Assembly (NCBI GenBank): GCA_025931335.1
Contig: JAICNG010000013.1
Location: 1-55,457 of the forward strand
Direction: 5' to 3'
DNA length: 55,457 bases
Source of the DNA: Gemmatimonadaceae bacterium
GTDB lineage: Bacteria > Gemmatimonadota > Gemmatimonadetes > Gemmatimonadales > Gemmatimonadaceae
Made by a program: the position numbers and the translations under genes
The notes under the pieces: generated by a model
What the model was told of the DNA's origin: nothing
Database searches by the model: none
What the model saw: only the letters and a program-made list of their open reading frames with translations
Part shown: in pieces, positions 9,482-17,735 of the stretch
How the letters are laid out: each line of letters opens with the position of its first letter
How positions within the stretch are numbered: the first letter of the stretch is position 1

Positions 9482-10570
9482 GTGCATAAACTTCCCGTCG
9501 GGGTGCTCGGCGCGTCCGGCTACGCCGGCCGCGAGCTGTGCGCCCTCATCGCGCGCCATCAGGCGCTCGAGCTTCATTTCGCCAGTGCCAACGAGCGAAA
9601 GGGAGAACGCGCGCGCCTGGGTGGCGACGAGGTCCGCTTCGTCGCCCACGATGACGCGCATCTCGAGGGCTGCGCGCTGGTCTTCAGCGCGCTGCCGCAC
9701 GGAGCATCGATGCCCTGGGTGCGCCGCGCTCTCGAGGCTGGCGCGAAGGTCGTCGATCTGTCCGCCGATCTGCGGCCCGGGGCCGGTCACGATGAGAGGG
9801 CGTTGCACGCTGCGGATGCGGTGGCGGCCTTCCGCCAGGGGGAATCGTCGGAGCCGCGCCCGCTCGCGCAGGCCAAGGGCGCGACCGCGATCGAAGTATC
9901 CTCCGTCGTTCGCGCACCGCAATCGGTTCCCTACGGGCTCACCGAGATCAATCGCGGCGCGATCGCGAGCGCGCAGGTCGTCGCGAACCCGGGGTGCTAT
10001 CCGACCGCGATTCTGATCGCCCTGGCACCCCTCGCCGAGCGCGGGCTCATGGCGCCGGGTGCGATGGTGGTGGTGAGCGCGGCGAGCGGCGTGACCGGCG
10101 CCGGCTTCACCCCACGCGCCGATTTGCTGTTCGGCGAGATGAGCGAGGACTTCCGGCCATACGCCGCGGGCAACGAGCACCGGCACCTTCCCGAGATGGC
10201 GACGACGCTGGCGCGGTGGGGTGCGCAGTGCGATCTGCTGTTCGTGCCACATCTGCTCCCCGTTGCGCGCGGCATTCTCGCCACGATCACCGTGCCGCTC
10301 ACGGCTCCGCTTGCCACGCCGAACGAGCTTTGGCGCGAGCGGTTCGCCGGTGAACGGTTCATCGAGGTCACCGACGAGCTGCCGACGCTGCGGGACGTAG
10401 TGCGGCGCAATGTCGTCCGCGTTTGCGCCACGACGGCCGCCAACGTCCGGACGCCGACGCTCGTCATCTACGCAGCGATCGACAACCTCGTGAAAGGGGC
10501 GGCGGGTCAAGCGCTGCAGAACGCCAACCTCATGCTCGGGCTTCCCGAGGCGCAGGGGCTGCCCTCGTGA
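9482..10570 (+). CDS. argC: N-acetyl-gamma-glutamyl-phosphate reductase
   Basis: The enzyme has 362 residues and performs the NADPH-dependent reduction of N-acetylglutamyl phosphate, the third step of arginine synthesis. I chose the GTG at 9482 because the Rossmann motif VGVLGASGYAG follows directly. An in-frame extension upstream to 9323 would read through the promoter and ARG box. The catalytic cysteine is in NPGCYPT, and the HRHLPEM histidine region is present. No Shine-Dalgarno sequence precedes the GTG, which fits a leaderless transcript. The argB start overlaps its stop as GTGA, so argC, argB and argD are translationally coupled. Confidence 0.95.
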   Translation: MHKLPVGVLGASGYAGRELCALIARHQALELHFASANERKGERARLGGDEVRFVAHDDAHLEGCALVFSALPHGASMPWVRRALEAGAKVVDLSADLRPGAGHDERALHAADAVAAFRQGESSEPRPLAQAKGATAIEVSSVVRAPQSVPYGLTEINRGAIASAQVVANPGCYPTAILIALAPLAERGLMAPGAMVVVSAASGVTGAGFTPRADLLFGEMSEDFRPYAAGNEHRHLPEMATTLARWGAQCDLLFVPHLLPVARGILATITVPLTAPLATPNELWRERFAGERFIEVTDELPTLRDVVRRNVVRVCATTAANVRTPTLVIYAAIDNLVKGAAGQALQNANLMLGLPEAQGLPS

Positions 10571-11355
10571 TCCGCGTCGTGAAAATCGGCGGGCGGGCGC
10601 AGCAGGCCCCGGCGCTCATCCCCGCGCTCGCATCGGCGTGGCGGACGACGCCCGGCGCGCTGGTCGTCATCCACGGTGGTGGCGACGATGTCACGGCGCT
10701 TCAACGCGCGATGGGACGCGACCCTCAGTTCATCGATGGGCGGCGCGTCACGACCGACGACGACATCGCGATTCTTCGGATGACGCTGTCCGGCGTCGTG
10801 AACAAACGGCTGGTCGCGCCGCTGGTTGCGGACGGCATCCCAGCGGTCGGCGTGTCGGGCGAGGACGCGGGGCTCCTGTCGGCAGAGCCGATCGACACGG
10901 CGACAATGGGGCGCACGGGAGAGCCGTCGCAGGTCGACGTCCGCCTCGTGAGGCACCTGCTCGCGGGCGGCTTCCTCCCGGTCATCTCGCCCCTCGCTCG
11001 CGATGCGCGGTCGCGGTCGGGGGACGCGCTCAACGTCAATGGCGATGATGCCGCGGCGGCCCTTGCCGCGGCCCTCGGTGCGGCCGAGCTCCTGTTCATC
11101 GCCGACGTCCCTGGCGTGCTCGACAAGGGCGCGGTTGTCCCGTCCCTCGATGTCGATCGTATGCGCGCGCTCATCACCGCCAGAACGGTCACCGCGGGAA
11201 TGATCGCGAAGCTCGAGGCCTCCCATCGGGCGCTCGCGGGCGGGGTGCCGCGGGTACGGATCGCCGACCTCGCCGCACTCGCCGATGCCAACTGTGGAAC
11301 ACGCATCGTGGCGACCACCACAGTGCCTCACGCCTTCACGTCGACCCTCGCATGA
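10567..11355 (+). CDS. argB: Acetylglutamate kinase
   Basis: The enzyme has 262 residues and phosphorylates N-acetylglutamate. It starts at the GTG at 10567, overlapping the argC stop (GTGA). The amino-acid-kinase fold is seen in VVKIGG at the N-terminus, VIHGGGDDV, the central NVNGDDAAAALA nucleotide-site segment and GMIAKLEAS near the end. It lacks the long N-terminal helix associated with arginine feedback inhibition in hexameric enzymes, so feedback control may be weak; that is inference. The argD start overlaps its stop (ATGA). Confidence 0.95.
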   Translation: MIRVVKIGGRAQQAPALIPALASAWRTTPGALVVIHGGGDDVTALQRAMGRDPQFIDGRRVTTDDDIAILRMTLSGVVNKRLVAPLVADGIPAVGVSGEDAGLLSAEPIDTATMGRTGEPSQVDVRLVRHLLAGGFLPVISPLARDARSRSGDALNVNGDDAAAALAAALGAAELLFIADVPGVLDKGAVVPSLDVDRMRALITARTVTAGMIAKLEASHRALAGGVPRVRIADLAALADANCGTRIVATTTVPHAFTSTLA

Positions 11356-12545
11356 CCGCAACCGTTCAGCTCGCGGCCCCGCCGCAGGAGGGAGCGCTGC
11401 TCCCCGTCTATCGTCGCGTCCCTCTCGAGATCGCCCGGGGCGAGGGGGTGTTCGTGTATGACGCCGACGGCCGTGCGTACCTCGATTTCGTCAGCGGGAT
11501 CGCTGTCAACGTGCTCGGCTACGGCGACGACGGCATTCGCGCCGCGATCGAGGGCGCGCTCTCGTCAGGCGTCATTCACGCCTCGAACCTGTATCACACC
11601 ACACCGGCGCGGGCGCTGGCCGATGCCCTGACCGAGCGCTCGTTCGCGTCGAAGGTCTTCTTCTGCAACTCCGGCGCGGAGGCGAACGAGGGCGCGTTCA
11701 AGTTCGCGCGGCGCTGGGCACTGGGCCACCGCGGACCGGGGAAGCATGAGATCATCGCCCTCCGCGGCAGCTTTCACGGTCGCCTCTTCGCGTCGTTGGC
11801 GGCAACGGATCGGCCATCGTACCGTGCGCCCTTCCGCCCGCTGGCTGGCGGCGTGGGGATTGTCGAGCGCGATCTCACCGCGCTCGACATCGCGCTCGAC
11901 CCGGAAACCGTCGCCGCACTGATCGTCGAGCCCGTGCAGGGCGAGGGCGGGGTGCGCGTGCTCGATGGCGAGTTCCTGCGCGCGCTTCGCGACATGACGC
12001 AACAGCGCGGCATCGCGCTCATCTTCGATGAGGTCCAGTGCGGGCTCGGCAGAACGGGGTACCTGTTCGCATATGAGCGGTACGGCATCGAGCCCGACTT
12101 GCTGACGCTCGCGAAGCCACTTGGCGGTGGGTTGCCGATGGGCGCTGTCCTGCTGAACGACGAGATCGCCGCGGCGGTGCGACCGGGGGATCACGCGACC
12201 ACGTTCGGTGGGGGACCACTCGTCGCGAGCGTCGCGCTGCACGTCCTGGAGCGCGTGAGCGAGCCGGAGTTCCTCGCCGGTGTGCGCGACCGCGGCCTCT
12301 GGCTCGGCCACGAGCTGCACGCGATGGCGGCGCGCACGACGAAGGTGCGCGCGGTACGAGGCACGGGATACATGTGGGGCGTCGACGTGACGATGCCTGC
12401 GTCTGACGTCGTTACCGCCGCGCTCGAGGAGGGGTTGTTGGTGTGCTCCGCGGGCGAGCACACGGTGCGCCTGCTGCCGCCGCTCATCGCGACGCGGGAT
12501 GAGCTATCGCAGGGACTGGCCATTCTCGACCGCATCCTGTCGTAG
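11352..12545 (+). CDS. argD: Acetylornithine aminotransferase (class III PLP enzyme)
   Basis: The enzyme has 397 residues and starts with ATGA overlapping the argB stop. It transfers an amino group to N-acetylglutamate semialdehyde. Class III features are visible: YLDFVSGIAVN, the phosphate loop NSGAEANEGAFKFAR, IFDEVQCGLGRTG, and the PLP-binding lysine in LAKPLGGGLPMGA. It ends the argCBD operon; argJ, argA, argE and argF are not in the window. A related omega-aminotransferase is possible in principle, but the operon makes ArgD by far the best call. Confidence 0.95.
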   Translation: MTATVQLAAPPQEGALLPVYRRVPLEIARGEGVFVYDADGRAYLDFVSGIAVNVLGYGDDGIRAAIEGALSSGVIHASNLYHTTPARALADALTERSFASKVFFCNSGAEANEGAFKFARRWALGHRGPGKHEIIALRGSFHGRLFASLAATDRPSYRAPFRPLAGGVGIVERDLTALDIALDPETVAALIVEPVQGEGGVRVLDGEFLRALRDMTQQRGIALIFDEVQCGLGRTGYLFAYERYGIEPDLLTLAKPLGGGLPMGAVLLNDEIAAAVRPGDHATTFGGGPLVASVALHVLERVSEPEFLAGVRDRGLWLGHELHAMAARTTKVRAVRGTGYMWGVDVTMPASDVVTAALEEGLLVCSAGEHTVRLLPPLIATRDELSQGLAILDRILS

Positions 12546-12698
12546 CGGCTGGCCCGCCGGGAAGCAAGCGCACACACCGCGTTGAAATCGCGACCTTGGC
12601 CGTCTAAGTTGTCGCGCAACCGGTGTGTGTTCGGGCCGAGGTCGGCTTCGTTCGTTTCGCCGGTGTGCACGCAATTTCAACGACAAGGAGAGTGCTCC

Positions 12699-13241
12699 AT
12701 GAAGCGCGTCGTTTCGTTGTTTGCGGCCGTGACCATGGCGACTGTCATGGGCGTGAGCGCCGTCGAAGCACAGAGCCCAATCCGCTTTGGTCTCGCGGGC
12801 GGACTGTCGATGCCGCAGAGCGACCTGGGAGATGGGCTCGAGAATGGCTTCCACGGTCAGGTCATGCTCGGCTTTGGGATGATGGCGCTGCCGGTCAAGC
12901 TGCGCGCGGATCTGTCGTACCACAGCCTCGGCGCCGACGAGGGAATTCTCGGCAGCGATGACGATCTGCGGGTGATCGGCGGTGCGCTGAACGCCATTGT
13001 CGGTATGGGCGGGATCGGTGTGAAGCCCTACCTGACGGGTGGAGTCGGCTTCTACAACTCGAAGTTCGGTGATTTCGATGCAGAGAACGATTTCGGTCTC
13101 AACGGCGGCGTCGGCCTCGAGTTCAGCCTCACCGGCATGAGCACGTTCCTCGAGGTGCGCTACATCAAGATCTTCGTCGACGACGAAGGCGGTGACTTCA
13201 GCGCCGCGATCGTGCCGATCACGTTCGGGATCATGTTCTGA
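12699..13241 (+). CDS. Outer-membrane beta-barrel protein
   Basis: The protein has 180 residues from the ATG at 12699, with AAGGAG about ten bases upstream. A signal peptide ending VSAVEAQS is followed by alternating Gly/aromatic strands (for example VMLGFGMMALPVKLRADLSY, FYNSKF, FLEVRYIKIF) and a C-terminus ending in phenylalanine (PITFGIMF), the usual barrel-assembly signal. It resembles small OmpX/OmpW-like eight-stranded barrels, but I cannot name a function. A strong terminator follows. Words ending TTGAAAT and starting ATTTCAA flank the 5' region at low quality, with no clear role. Confidence 0.85.
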   Translation: MKRVVSLFAAVTMATVMGVSAVEAQSPIRFGLAGGLSMPQSDLGDGLENGFHGQVMLGFGMMALPVKLRADLSYHSLGADEGILGSDDDLRVIGGALNAIVGMGGIGVKPYLTGGVGFYNSKFGDFDAENDFGLNGGVGLEFSLTGMSTFLEVRYIKIFVDDEGGDFSAAIVPITFGIMF

Positions 13242-13282
13242 TCGACGGCGGTGGGCCGCGGACACCCGCGGCGTACGACGAG

Positions 13283-13310
13283 ACCCCCGGGGCATTCCCC
13301 GGGGGTTTTT
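13283..13310 (+). terminator. Rho-independent terminator
   Basis: A perfect GC-rich stem (ACCCCCGGGG and its complement, loop CATT) is followed by TTTTT. It lies 42 bases after the beta-barrel stop. Confidence 0.9.
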
Positions 13311-13498
13311 CGTTTCGTTCTGTGTGTCGCTTTGTCTCTCCGGTCGGACGAACTCGCGTCCCTTCCGGATGGCACCCGTATCGCACCGGCGGGCCCGCGC
13401 GTCTTTAAGTGACGACGGCGCAACAGGCTAGCCAAGCGTGCCGGGCGGCATCGCCCCTGCGTCGCACTGCCCTCGACCTCATCCGCGGAAGCGACACC

Positions 13499-14692
13499 AT
13501 GCGGCCGATACTCTCGTCAATCGCTCTCCCCGCCTTCGCGCTTTCTTCGCTCGTGCCTCTCGCGGCCGCCCAATCGCGGCACGCGATCGCCTTCCACCTG
13601 GGGCGCAACGACGCCTTGCCCCGCGAAGCGACGCTCGGCGGCCTGTCGTACACGTCGTGGGCCGGCATCCTCGGCGTCCGCGCGAGCGGGGCGCTCGCGC
13701 TGGGCCGAGTCGATCGCACCGTGAGCAACACGGACGGCACACTGAAGATCACGGCGTGGACCGCCGATGCCGACGTCATCCTCTCGCCATTCCGATGGCA
13801 TTCGCCAGCGGTGACGGCCGGGCTTCGTCCCTTCGCGCTGGGAGGAATCGGCGGGCACGGAGCGCGCTACCCGGACGGTGACCGGGCATCCGTCGCAACC
13901 TTGAGCTATGGGTGGGGGGTCGCCTGGCATCTGTCGCGCGCCCTCGCGTTCGAGGGGACCGCGCGCCGGCGGACGCTCCTGCAGAAGGAGATCGACCTGC
14001 CACCGGGCTTCGCCAACGATTGGGAGTACCGCGTCGGCGTCGCCATCGAGTTCGGCGGTCGTCGTCAGGCAGCCCGACCGGCGAGGCGCCGCCGGGAACC
14101 GGTTCGCGACGATCGGCGCGACGATCGGCATGATCGCGAACGGGACGACGCGCGCGCCGGGGATCGACGCGCGCCGGTCCTGGCCGTGCCGGGGCGAATG
14201 CCCGGGGTGTCGGTGAGCGCCGCGCGCGTCATTGAGACGGCCAACCGATACGAGGGCATCCGGTACTCGTATGGGGGGGCCAGCCCGACCAGAGGATTCG
14301 ACTGTTCTGGCTTCGTGCAATACGTCTTTGCGCGGCACGGTGTGGACCTGCCCCGGACCGCGCGCCAGATCGCGGAGATGGGCGACGCCATCTCGATGAA
14401 TCGCGATGATCTGCGGGAGGGGGACCTGCTGTTCTTCGCCGGCAATGGAACTCGCATCGACCACGTGGCCATTTATCTCGGGGATGACCAGATCATCCAT
14501 TCGACGGCCAGCGGTGGCGGGGTTCGGGTGGAGCGCCTGACGTCGCCGCGCGGCGAGTGGTTCGAGCGGCGGATGGTGACGGCGCGCCGCGTCGTCGGTG
14601 ACGGCCGGGCCCGGGTTCGTCCGCTCGATCGCGTCGAGCAGGAGGCCGATTCGCTCGATCCGCCTGACAAGGCGCCCCCGCCGGGGCGTTAG
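13499..14692 (+). CDS. Beta-barrel/NlpC-P60 fusion protein, secreted
   Basis: The protein has 397 residues, with the ATG at 13499 preceded by GGAAG. It has a signal peptide (ends VPLAAAQS), then about 160 residues of beta-strand-rich sequence like a small outer-membrane barrel, ending EYRVGVAIEFGG. An Arg/Asp-rich linker follows (about 190-230), then an NlpC/P60 peptidase domain. Its catalytic set is present: Cys269 (FDCSGF), His322 (IDHVAIYLG) and His334 (IIHST). NlpC/P60 enzymes cut peptidoglycan stem peptides in the periplasm. A barrel joined to a cell-wall peptidase is unusual. The stop codon TAG lies inside a CGTTAGG heptamer. A second NlpC/P60 protein is at 39067-39690. Confidence 0.88.
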   Translation: MRPILSSIALPAFALSSLVPLAAAQSRHAIAFHLGRNDALPREATLGGLSYTSWAGILGVRASGALALGRVDRTVSNTDGTLKITAWTADADVILSPFRWHSPAVTAGLRPFALGGIGGHGARYPDGDRASVATLSYGWGVAWHLSRALAFEGTARRRTLLQKEIDLPPGFANDWEYRVGVAIEFGGRRQAARPARRRREPVRDDRRDDRHDRERDDARAGDRRAPVLAVPGRMPGVSVSAARVIETANRYEGIRYSYGGASPTRGFDCSGFVQYVFARHGVDLPRTARQIAEMGDAISMNRDDLREGDLLFFAGNGTRIDHVAIYLGDDQIIHSTASGGGVRVERLTSPRGEWFERRMVTARRVVGDGRARVRPLDRVEQEADSLDPPDKAPPPGR

Positions 14693-14752
14693 GACGGGCA
14701 CGAAACGCGGCACACGGACCTCACGTACGGAGCGGGGCCGACACTTCAGGAC

Positions 14753-15490
14753 ATGATGATGCGACGCATACATCCGAGTCGACCGCTGAGCGCACTGGTG
14801 GGGATTCTCCTGCTCGCGCCCGCGATCCTTCAGGCACAGCGGCTGGAATTCGACGAGCCACGCGGTCCCACGCGGGCGTTCGCCGGCGTCCACCTCATGG
14901 TGGCGCAGCCGTTAGGCGAGTTCGACGAGTACATCGATTGGGGCGGAGGTATCGGAGGGGAATTCCTCTATGCCTTCGATCGCCAGGGCGCGCTGGGCAT
15001 GCGCGTGAACCTCGGCCTGATGATTTACGGGCACGAGACGAAGCGCGTGCCGCTGAGCCCTACGCTTGGCCGCATCCGCGTCGACGTCAGTACGAGCAAC
15101 AACATTTTCGTGATGGGCATCGGGCCGCAGGTGATGCTTCCGAGCGGGACGGTGCGGCCCTACCTGAACGGCACGGTCGGACTCTCGTACTTCTTCACCC
15201 GGTCGTCGGTGGAGGGAAGCGCGGATCTCGAGCCGTTCGCGAGCTCGACGAATTTCGACGACGCGACGTTCGCGTGGCAGGCCGGCGGAGGGTTGTACAT
15301 CCCGCTGCGGCGAGGACGCAAGAATCCGCTGTCGCTCGACATCGGCGCGCAGTATCACGCCAACGGTGAGGCTCGCTATCTCCGCGAGGGCAGCATTCGC
15401 GAGGATGGGACCGGAGAGATCTTCTTCGACCCGATTCGCAGCCAGACGAATCTGATCACCTACCGGGTCGGGATCACCGTCGGCTTGTAG
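14753..15490 (+). CDS. Outer-membrane beta-barrel protein
   Basis: The protein has 245 residues. Three ATG codons in a row (14753, 14756, 14759) make the exact start uncertain. A signal peptide ends near ILQAQR. The rest alternates in the manner of beta-strands with aromatic girdles (GGGIGGEFLYAF, RVNLGLMIYGHE, VGLSYFFTRSS), and the last segment is ITYRVGITVGL. Function unknown; similar proteins are usually annotated as porin-family or outer-membrane beta-barrel domain. It follows the barrel-NlpC fusion by 60 bases on the same strand and may share its transcript. Confidence 0.8.
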   Translation: MMMRRIHPSRPLSALVGILLLAPAILQAQRLEFDEPRGPTRAFAGVHLMVAQPLGEFDEYIDWGGGIGGEFLYAFDRQGALGMRVNLGLMIYGHETKRVPLSPTLGRIRVDVSTSNNIFVMGIGPQVMLPSGTVRPYLNGTVGLSYFFTRSSVEGSADLEPFASSTNFDDATFAWQAGGGLYIPLRRGRKNPLSLDIGAQYHANGEARYLREGSIREDGTGEIFFDPIRSQTNLITYRVGITVGL

Positions 15491-15546
15491 GTCGACGAGG
15501 CGAGCACGCCTTTCGCGATCGGTTCGTGGCGGTAGAATAGAGCCTC

Positions 15547-17334
15547 ATGATTCTCCGCCACGTTGGCGTCGCCCTCGGGCTCCCGCTTCTCGTCGCGTGT
15601 GCGCGCTCCACGTCGATCCCCGCGACAACCACGGCCGCCTCCAGTGATACCGTCGAGGCGCGTCGTGTGTTCGAAGGCAACATCAGCGCGATCCATCAGC
15701 GCGACCGCGCGCGCTACCTCTCCTACTACCTCGAATCCGAGCGTTTGGCCCGTACAGGGCCAGGCGGTCTCGAGCTCGGCTTCGAGAACTGGTCGGCGCG
15801 TCGCGACTCGACATGGCCAGACACGCTGGTGGCGCGCGACCTGAGGCTCGTGCCAGTTTCGCCCGGCGTGGTGTACGGCACGTATCACTACCGTGTCACG
15901 CAGCGCGGTGTGACGAGCGAGGGCATCTCGGAGCGCGTGTTCGTTCGAACCCCGGCCGGGTGGAAAATCGCCGTCAGCACGGCCTTCGGACTGCCGTCAA
16001 ACGCCTCGCCTCCTCCGATCGCCATCGCCGGCGGCACACTGATCAATCCCGGCACGCCGCCCATCCGGGATGCGGTCGTCGTCGTCGCCGGCGGCCGGAT
16101 CGTGTGCGCGGGCCCCGGATCGACCTGTACCCCGCCCCCGACCGCGGAGGTGGTGCGCGTGGACGGCGCGTTCGTCGTGCCGGGTTTGATCGATGCGCAC
16201 GTGCACTACTCGCAGACCGGCTGGGTGGATGGCCGGCCCGACGCCCTCGACCTCCGCGCGGAGTTTCCCTACGACTCCGTGAACTCGGCGTTGCGCGTGG
16301 AGAAGGCGCGCTTCGATCGCGCGTACCTCTGTTCGGGGATCACATCGGTCTTCGACGTCGGCGGCTATCCGTGGACCATTCCGCTGATGCACGCGAATGA
16401 GCGTGCGCTCGACGCCCCCCGCGTGGTGGCGGCGGGTCCGCTGCTCGCGACGGTCGACCATTGGCTGAACACGCCCACCATGCGGCAATTCATTCACATG
16501 GCCAGTGATTCGGCGACGCGGCGGGGCGTGCGCGAGAACGTCTACTTCGGGTCCCGCGCCATCAAGGTGTGGTACCTCCAGGTTCGCGATTCACTCCGCC
16601 CGGCGATGCGCGCGCGGCTGGAGCTGGCCGCGGAAGAAGCGCGCCGGGCGAACCTGCCATTCATTGTGCACGCGACGCAGCTCGAGCGCGCGAAGGAGGC
16701 CGTGCGCGCCGGCGCGAACGTTCTCGTGCATTCCGTTGGACCGGAAGCGGTCGACGACGAGTTCCTCGCGCTGGCGAAGCAGCACGAGACGATCGTGATT
16801 CCGACGCTGACGGTCTACGAAGGGTACGCCGACGTCTTTGCCGGCCGATCGCCAGCGGCGAGGTACCCGCTCGACTGTGTGGACGCCGGCACGCGCGCGA
16901 AGCTCGAGCGAGTACTCCCGGAGGCCCAGCGTGCAGTGGGATTGCAGGGGCTCGTGCGGAGCGGGCGCGCCGACACCCTGTACGCGTCGGTCGCGCGCAA
17001 CGTGCGCCGGATGCGCGAGGCGGGGATCCCGATGGCCGTTGGCACGGACGCGGGGAATCCCGGGACCGCGCACGGTCCGAGCATCTATCGGGAAATGGAG
17101 GCGCTTCAGTCGGCGGGGATGCCGGCGGGGGAGGTTCTCGCGTCGGCCACGATCATCGCCGCGCGCACGATGCGACGCGCCGCCGAGCTGGGCACGGTGG
17201 AGGCGGGCAAGCTGGCGGATCTGGTCGTGCTCGACGCGGACCCGCTGGTCGACATCGCGAACCTGCGGCGCGTGCGTCTCGTCATGAAGGGCGGCGCGCT
17301 CTATGGGCAGCGCGAGCTGCTACCGCGCCGCTGA
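15547..17334 (+). CDS. SnoaL-like/amidohydrolase fusion lipoprotein
   Basis: The protein has 595 residues. The signal has lipobox LLVAC, so it is probably membrane-anchored. Residues of about 35-150 resemble an NTF2/SnoaL-like domain (VFEGNISAIHQRDRARYLSY, VVYGTYHYRV). From about 155 it is an imidazolonepropionase-like metal-dependent amidohydrolase: metal ligands in DAHVHYSQ, a Lys in AIKVWY, His in FIVHATQ and VLVHSVG, and Asp in VGTDAGNPG. The C-terminal composite sheet has ADLVVLDADPLVDI. The substrate is unknown; family members often act on cyclic amides or dipeptides. It is preceded by a 56-base spacer. Confidence 0.87.
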   Translation: MILRHVGVALGLPLLVACARSTSIPATTTAASSDTVEARRVFEGNISAIHQRDRARYLSYYLESERLARTGPGGLELGFENWSARRDSTWPDTLVARDLRLVPVSPGVVYGTYHYRVTQRGVTSEGISERVFVRTPAGWKIAVSTAFGLPSNASPPPIAIAGGTLINPGTPPIRDAVVVVAGGRIVCAGPGSTCTPPPTAEVVRVDGAFVVPGLIDAHVHYSQTGWVDGRPDALDLRAEFPYDSVNSALRVEKARFDRAYLCSGITSVFDVGGYPWTIPLMHANERALDAPRVVAAGPLLATVDHWLNTPTMRQFIHMASDSATRRGVRENVYFGSRAIKVWYLQVRDSLRPAMRARLELAAEEARRANLPFIVHATQLERAKEAVRAGANVLVHSVGPEAVDDEFLALAKQHETIVIPTLTVYEGYADVFAGRSPAARYPLDCVDAGTRAKLERVLPEAQRAVGLQGLVRSGRADTLYASVARNVRRMREAGIPMAVGTDAGNPGTAHGPSIYREMEALQSAGMPAGEVLASATIIAARTMRRAAELGTVEAGKLADLVVLDADPLVDIANLRRVRLVMKGGALYGQRELLPRR

Positions 17335-17362
17335 GCGCGGCGCGGCACTCCAACCGTGGTAC

Positions 17363-17611
17363 CTAACGGGATGACTTGCGCGACGACCGCTTTCGCCCGC
17401 TCGATTTGCGGCGCGGTACCTTCGCTCCCTTCTTCCGCGCTTCGGACAGCCCGATCGCAATCGCCTGCTTGCGGCTCTTGACGCGGCCACCTTTGCCGCC
17501 GGGTCCACTCCGCAACGTTCCCTTCTTCCGACGGCGCATGGCGCTTTCGACGCGCTTGCTTGCCGCACGACCGTACTTGCGGCGCCCCGCGGATTTCTTC
17601 CTTGCGGCCAT
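17363..17611 (-). CDS. Small basic protein, DUF6496-like
   Basis: The protein has 82 residues and is strongly basic, from the ATG at 17611 with GGAGAG upstream. It contains YGRAASKRVESAMRRRKKG, then KSRKQAIAIGLSEARKKG, the conserved block of the DUF6496 family, and ends in an Arg/Ser/Lys tail. Function is unknown; the charge suggests nucleic-acid binding. It is encoded opposite to its neighbours, in a small island. Its stop codon lies in a CCTAACG heptamer. Another Lys/Arg/Ser-rich protein is at 29849-30208. Confidence 0.82.
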   Translation of the reverse strand: MAARKKSAGRRKYGRAASKRVESAMRRRKKGTLRSGPGGKGGRVKSRKQAIAIGLSEARKKGAKVPRRKSSGRKRSSRKSSR

Positions 17612-17735
17612 AAGGGCTCTCTCCAGTGAGTACGACGGTTTGCCGGCCGTGCAATCGCCGCGCCGCACGTGAGTGCGGGCAAGAGACACCTCACATCGAG
17701 GTGACGTGCACGAGGGCGCGCGCTAACTTCGGGTC

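Noticed and set aside
12546..12698. Operator from TTGAAAT and ATTTCAA words before the beta-barrel gene
   Set aside because: The words are short, about 100 bases apart and poorly extended; chance is likely.
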